Assembly (NCBI GenBank): GCA_964371945.1
Contig: CAYJPA010000051.1
Coordinates: forward strand, 1 to 43,338
From: CAYJPA01 sp964371945
GTDB taxonomy: Bacteria; Chloroflexota; Chloroflexia; Thermomicrobiales; UBA6265
Direction: 5' to 3'
Length of the DNA: 43,338 nt
A program made the translations under genes and the position numbers. This document shows, in pieces, positions 42,761-43,338 of the stretch. A model generated the notes under the pieces. That model searched no databases and was not told the origin of the DNA. It saw only the letters and a list, made by a program, of their open reading frames with translations. How positions within the stretch are numbered: the stretch's first letter is position 1; every line of letters starts with the position of its first letter.

Positions 42761-43045
42761 TTGGCAACCGATCGCAAACTCGTTCGAGTGCAAGAGAAGG
42801 GACAGGTCACCCTGCCGGCATCGGTCCGGCAACGACACGGCCTCAAGAAGGGTGATCTGGTCGCGGTCATCGACACCCCGGACGGAATCCTGATTACCCC
42901 GCAAGAGGTTGTCGCCACCCAGGCGCTCGATCGCATCGGCGCCGCCCTACGAGAACAGGGCCTGTCGCTCGAGGAGATGATCGAATCAGGCCGCTCGATC
43001 CGAGAAGAACTCGTCCTCGAAACCGACGAGATCAGACCGACCTAA
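42761..43045 (+). CDS. AbrB/MazE-type DNA-binding protein, orphan
   Basis: 94 residues from TTG 42761, chosen for GGAGG 8 nt upstream; TTG 42746 lies before that site. The fold is clear: RKLVRVQEKGQVTLPASVRQRHGLKKGDLVAVIDTPDGILITPQE. A helical tail, LDRIGAALREQGLSLEEMIESGRSIREEL, is typical of antitoxins that bind a PIN or other toxin. No toxin gene follows within the window, only repeats. Possibly a solitary regulator. Confidence 0.8.
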   Translation: MATDRKLVRVQEKGQVTLPASVRQRHGLKKGDLVAVIDTPDGILITPQEVVATQALDRIGAALREQGLSLEEMIESGRSIREELVLETDEIRPT

Positions 43046-43089
43046 CCCCAAACTCGGCTCTTCAAACACCCACGCAGCATCCAATCCGC

Positions 43090-43113
43090 CGTAGAGGCGC
43101 ATGGCATGCGCCC
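43090..43113. repeat. REP unit of the GTAGGGGC type, single
   Basis: GTAGAGGCGCATGGCATGCG plus CCCG, with the same GCGCATG-G-CATGCGC core as 22706-22724. One base differs in the GTAGGGG leader. Confidence 0.6.
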
Positions 43114-43166
43114 GTAAACATCCGACCGACCTGCCCACAAGCTACGCGGCGCCGCACGGCCACCCC

Positions 43167-43338
43167 GTCATGTTGAGCCTGTCGAAACATCTCCCCGGTA
43201 GGGCGTCTGCGCCCGGCACCCCCACCCCGTCATGTTGAGCCTGTCGAAACATCTCCCCGGTAGGGCGTCTGCGCCCGGCACCCCCACCCCGTCATGTTGA
43301 GCCTGTCGAAACATCTCCCCGGTAGGGCGTCTGCGCCC
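43167..43338. repeat. 62-bp tandem repeats, at least 2.8 copies
   Basis: Units start at 43167, 43229 and 43291 and look identical where they can be compared, the last cut by the window end. Each begins GTCATGTTGAGCCTGTCGAA, continues with ACATCTCCCCGGTAGGGCGTC and ends in a C-rich run. The first part is a variant of the arm at 16929-16971. Identity between copies suggests recent expansion. Confidence 0.85.

Noticed and set aside
43167..43338. CRISPR array
   Set aside because: Whole 62-bp units are identical, with no variable spacers and no cas genes in the window.

Overview
The window is GC-rich bacterial chromosome. Short palindromic repeats, many GTG and TTG starts, Tat-type solute-binding proteins and a heavy load of sugar-acid and amide catabolism genes fit a soil or thermophilic Chloroflexota lineage (Thermomicrobia-like). 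That assignment is an inference from gene style only; there is no rRNA or marker gene to test it.

Layout. (1) 1-643: an IS3-type end runs off the left edge and abuts a decayed IS630 transposase. (2) 796-3467 (-): a tightly coupled XRE-cupin regulator / aromatic amino acid decarboxylase / GNAT acetyltransferase operon, with a leaderless promoter overlapped by an inverted-repeat operator and a good intrinsic terminator. (3) 3570-5194: an AT-richer patch with a bacterial PH-domain-like protein, a small coiled-coil-like ORF and a broken DUF7662-like gene. (4) 5195-10262: catabolic cluster A on the minus strand (PIG-L deacetylase, zinc alcohol dehydrogenase, enolase-superfamily enzyme, RraA-like protein), with a divergent IclR regulator. 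(5) 10263-13151: an AT-richer insert with an HD phosphohydrolase translationally coupled to a 67-residue protein, a possible uncharacterised two-gene module. (6) 13152-28743: catabolic cluster B, about 15 kb. It has a divergent formamidase-like gene, then on the plus strand an enolase, a sugar-type ABC importer without ATPase, two related amidohydrolases, a dimethylformamidase-like protein, a DHDPS/KDG-dehydratase-family protein, an AAC(3)-fold acetyltransferase, an M20 peptidase, a creatininase-family protein, a second enolase and an SDR dehydrogenase. (7) 28744-36730: an accessory zone rich in transposon debris (IS110, IS3 and IS4-like) holding a cytochrome P450 with a small ferredoxin-fold partner, an FAD amine oxidase, a broken GNAT gene and an AbrB antitoxin with a truncated PIN toxin. 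(8) 36731-41978 (-): a PotABCD-type ABC importer followed by a PHP phosphoesterase. (9) 41979-43338: a long gap, an orphan AbrB-type regulator and 62-bp tandem repeats.

How it works together. Clusters A and B each pair amide or N-acyl cleavage (PIG-L; formamidase, DMFase-like, M20, creatininase) with sugar-acid type steps (dehydrogenase, enolase-fold dehydratase, aldolase or dehydratase). The simplest reading is uptake and breakdown of N-substituted polyols, sugars or related amides. The substrates cannot be read from the sequence. Repeated palindromes sit in many intergenic gaps, including between solute-binding protein and permease genes, where they may tune expression.
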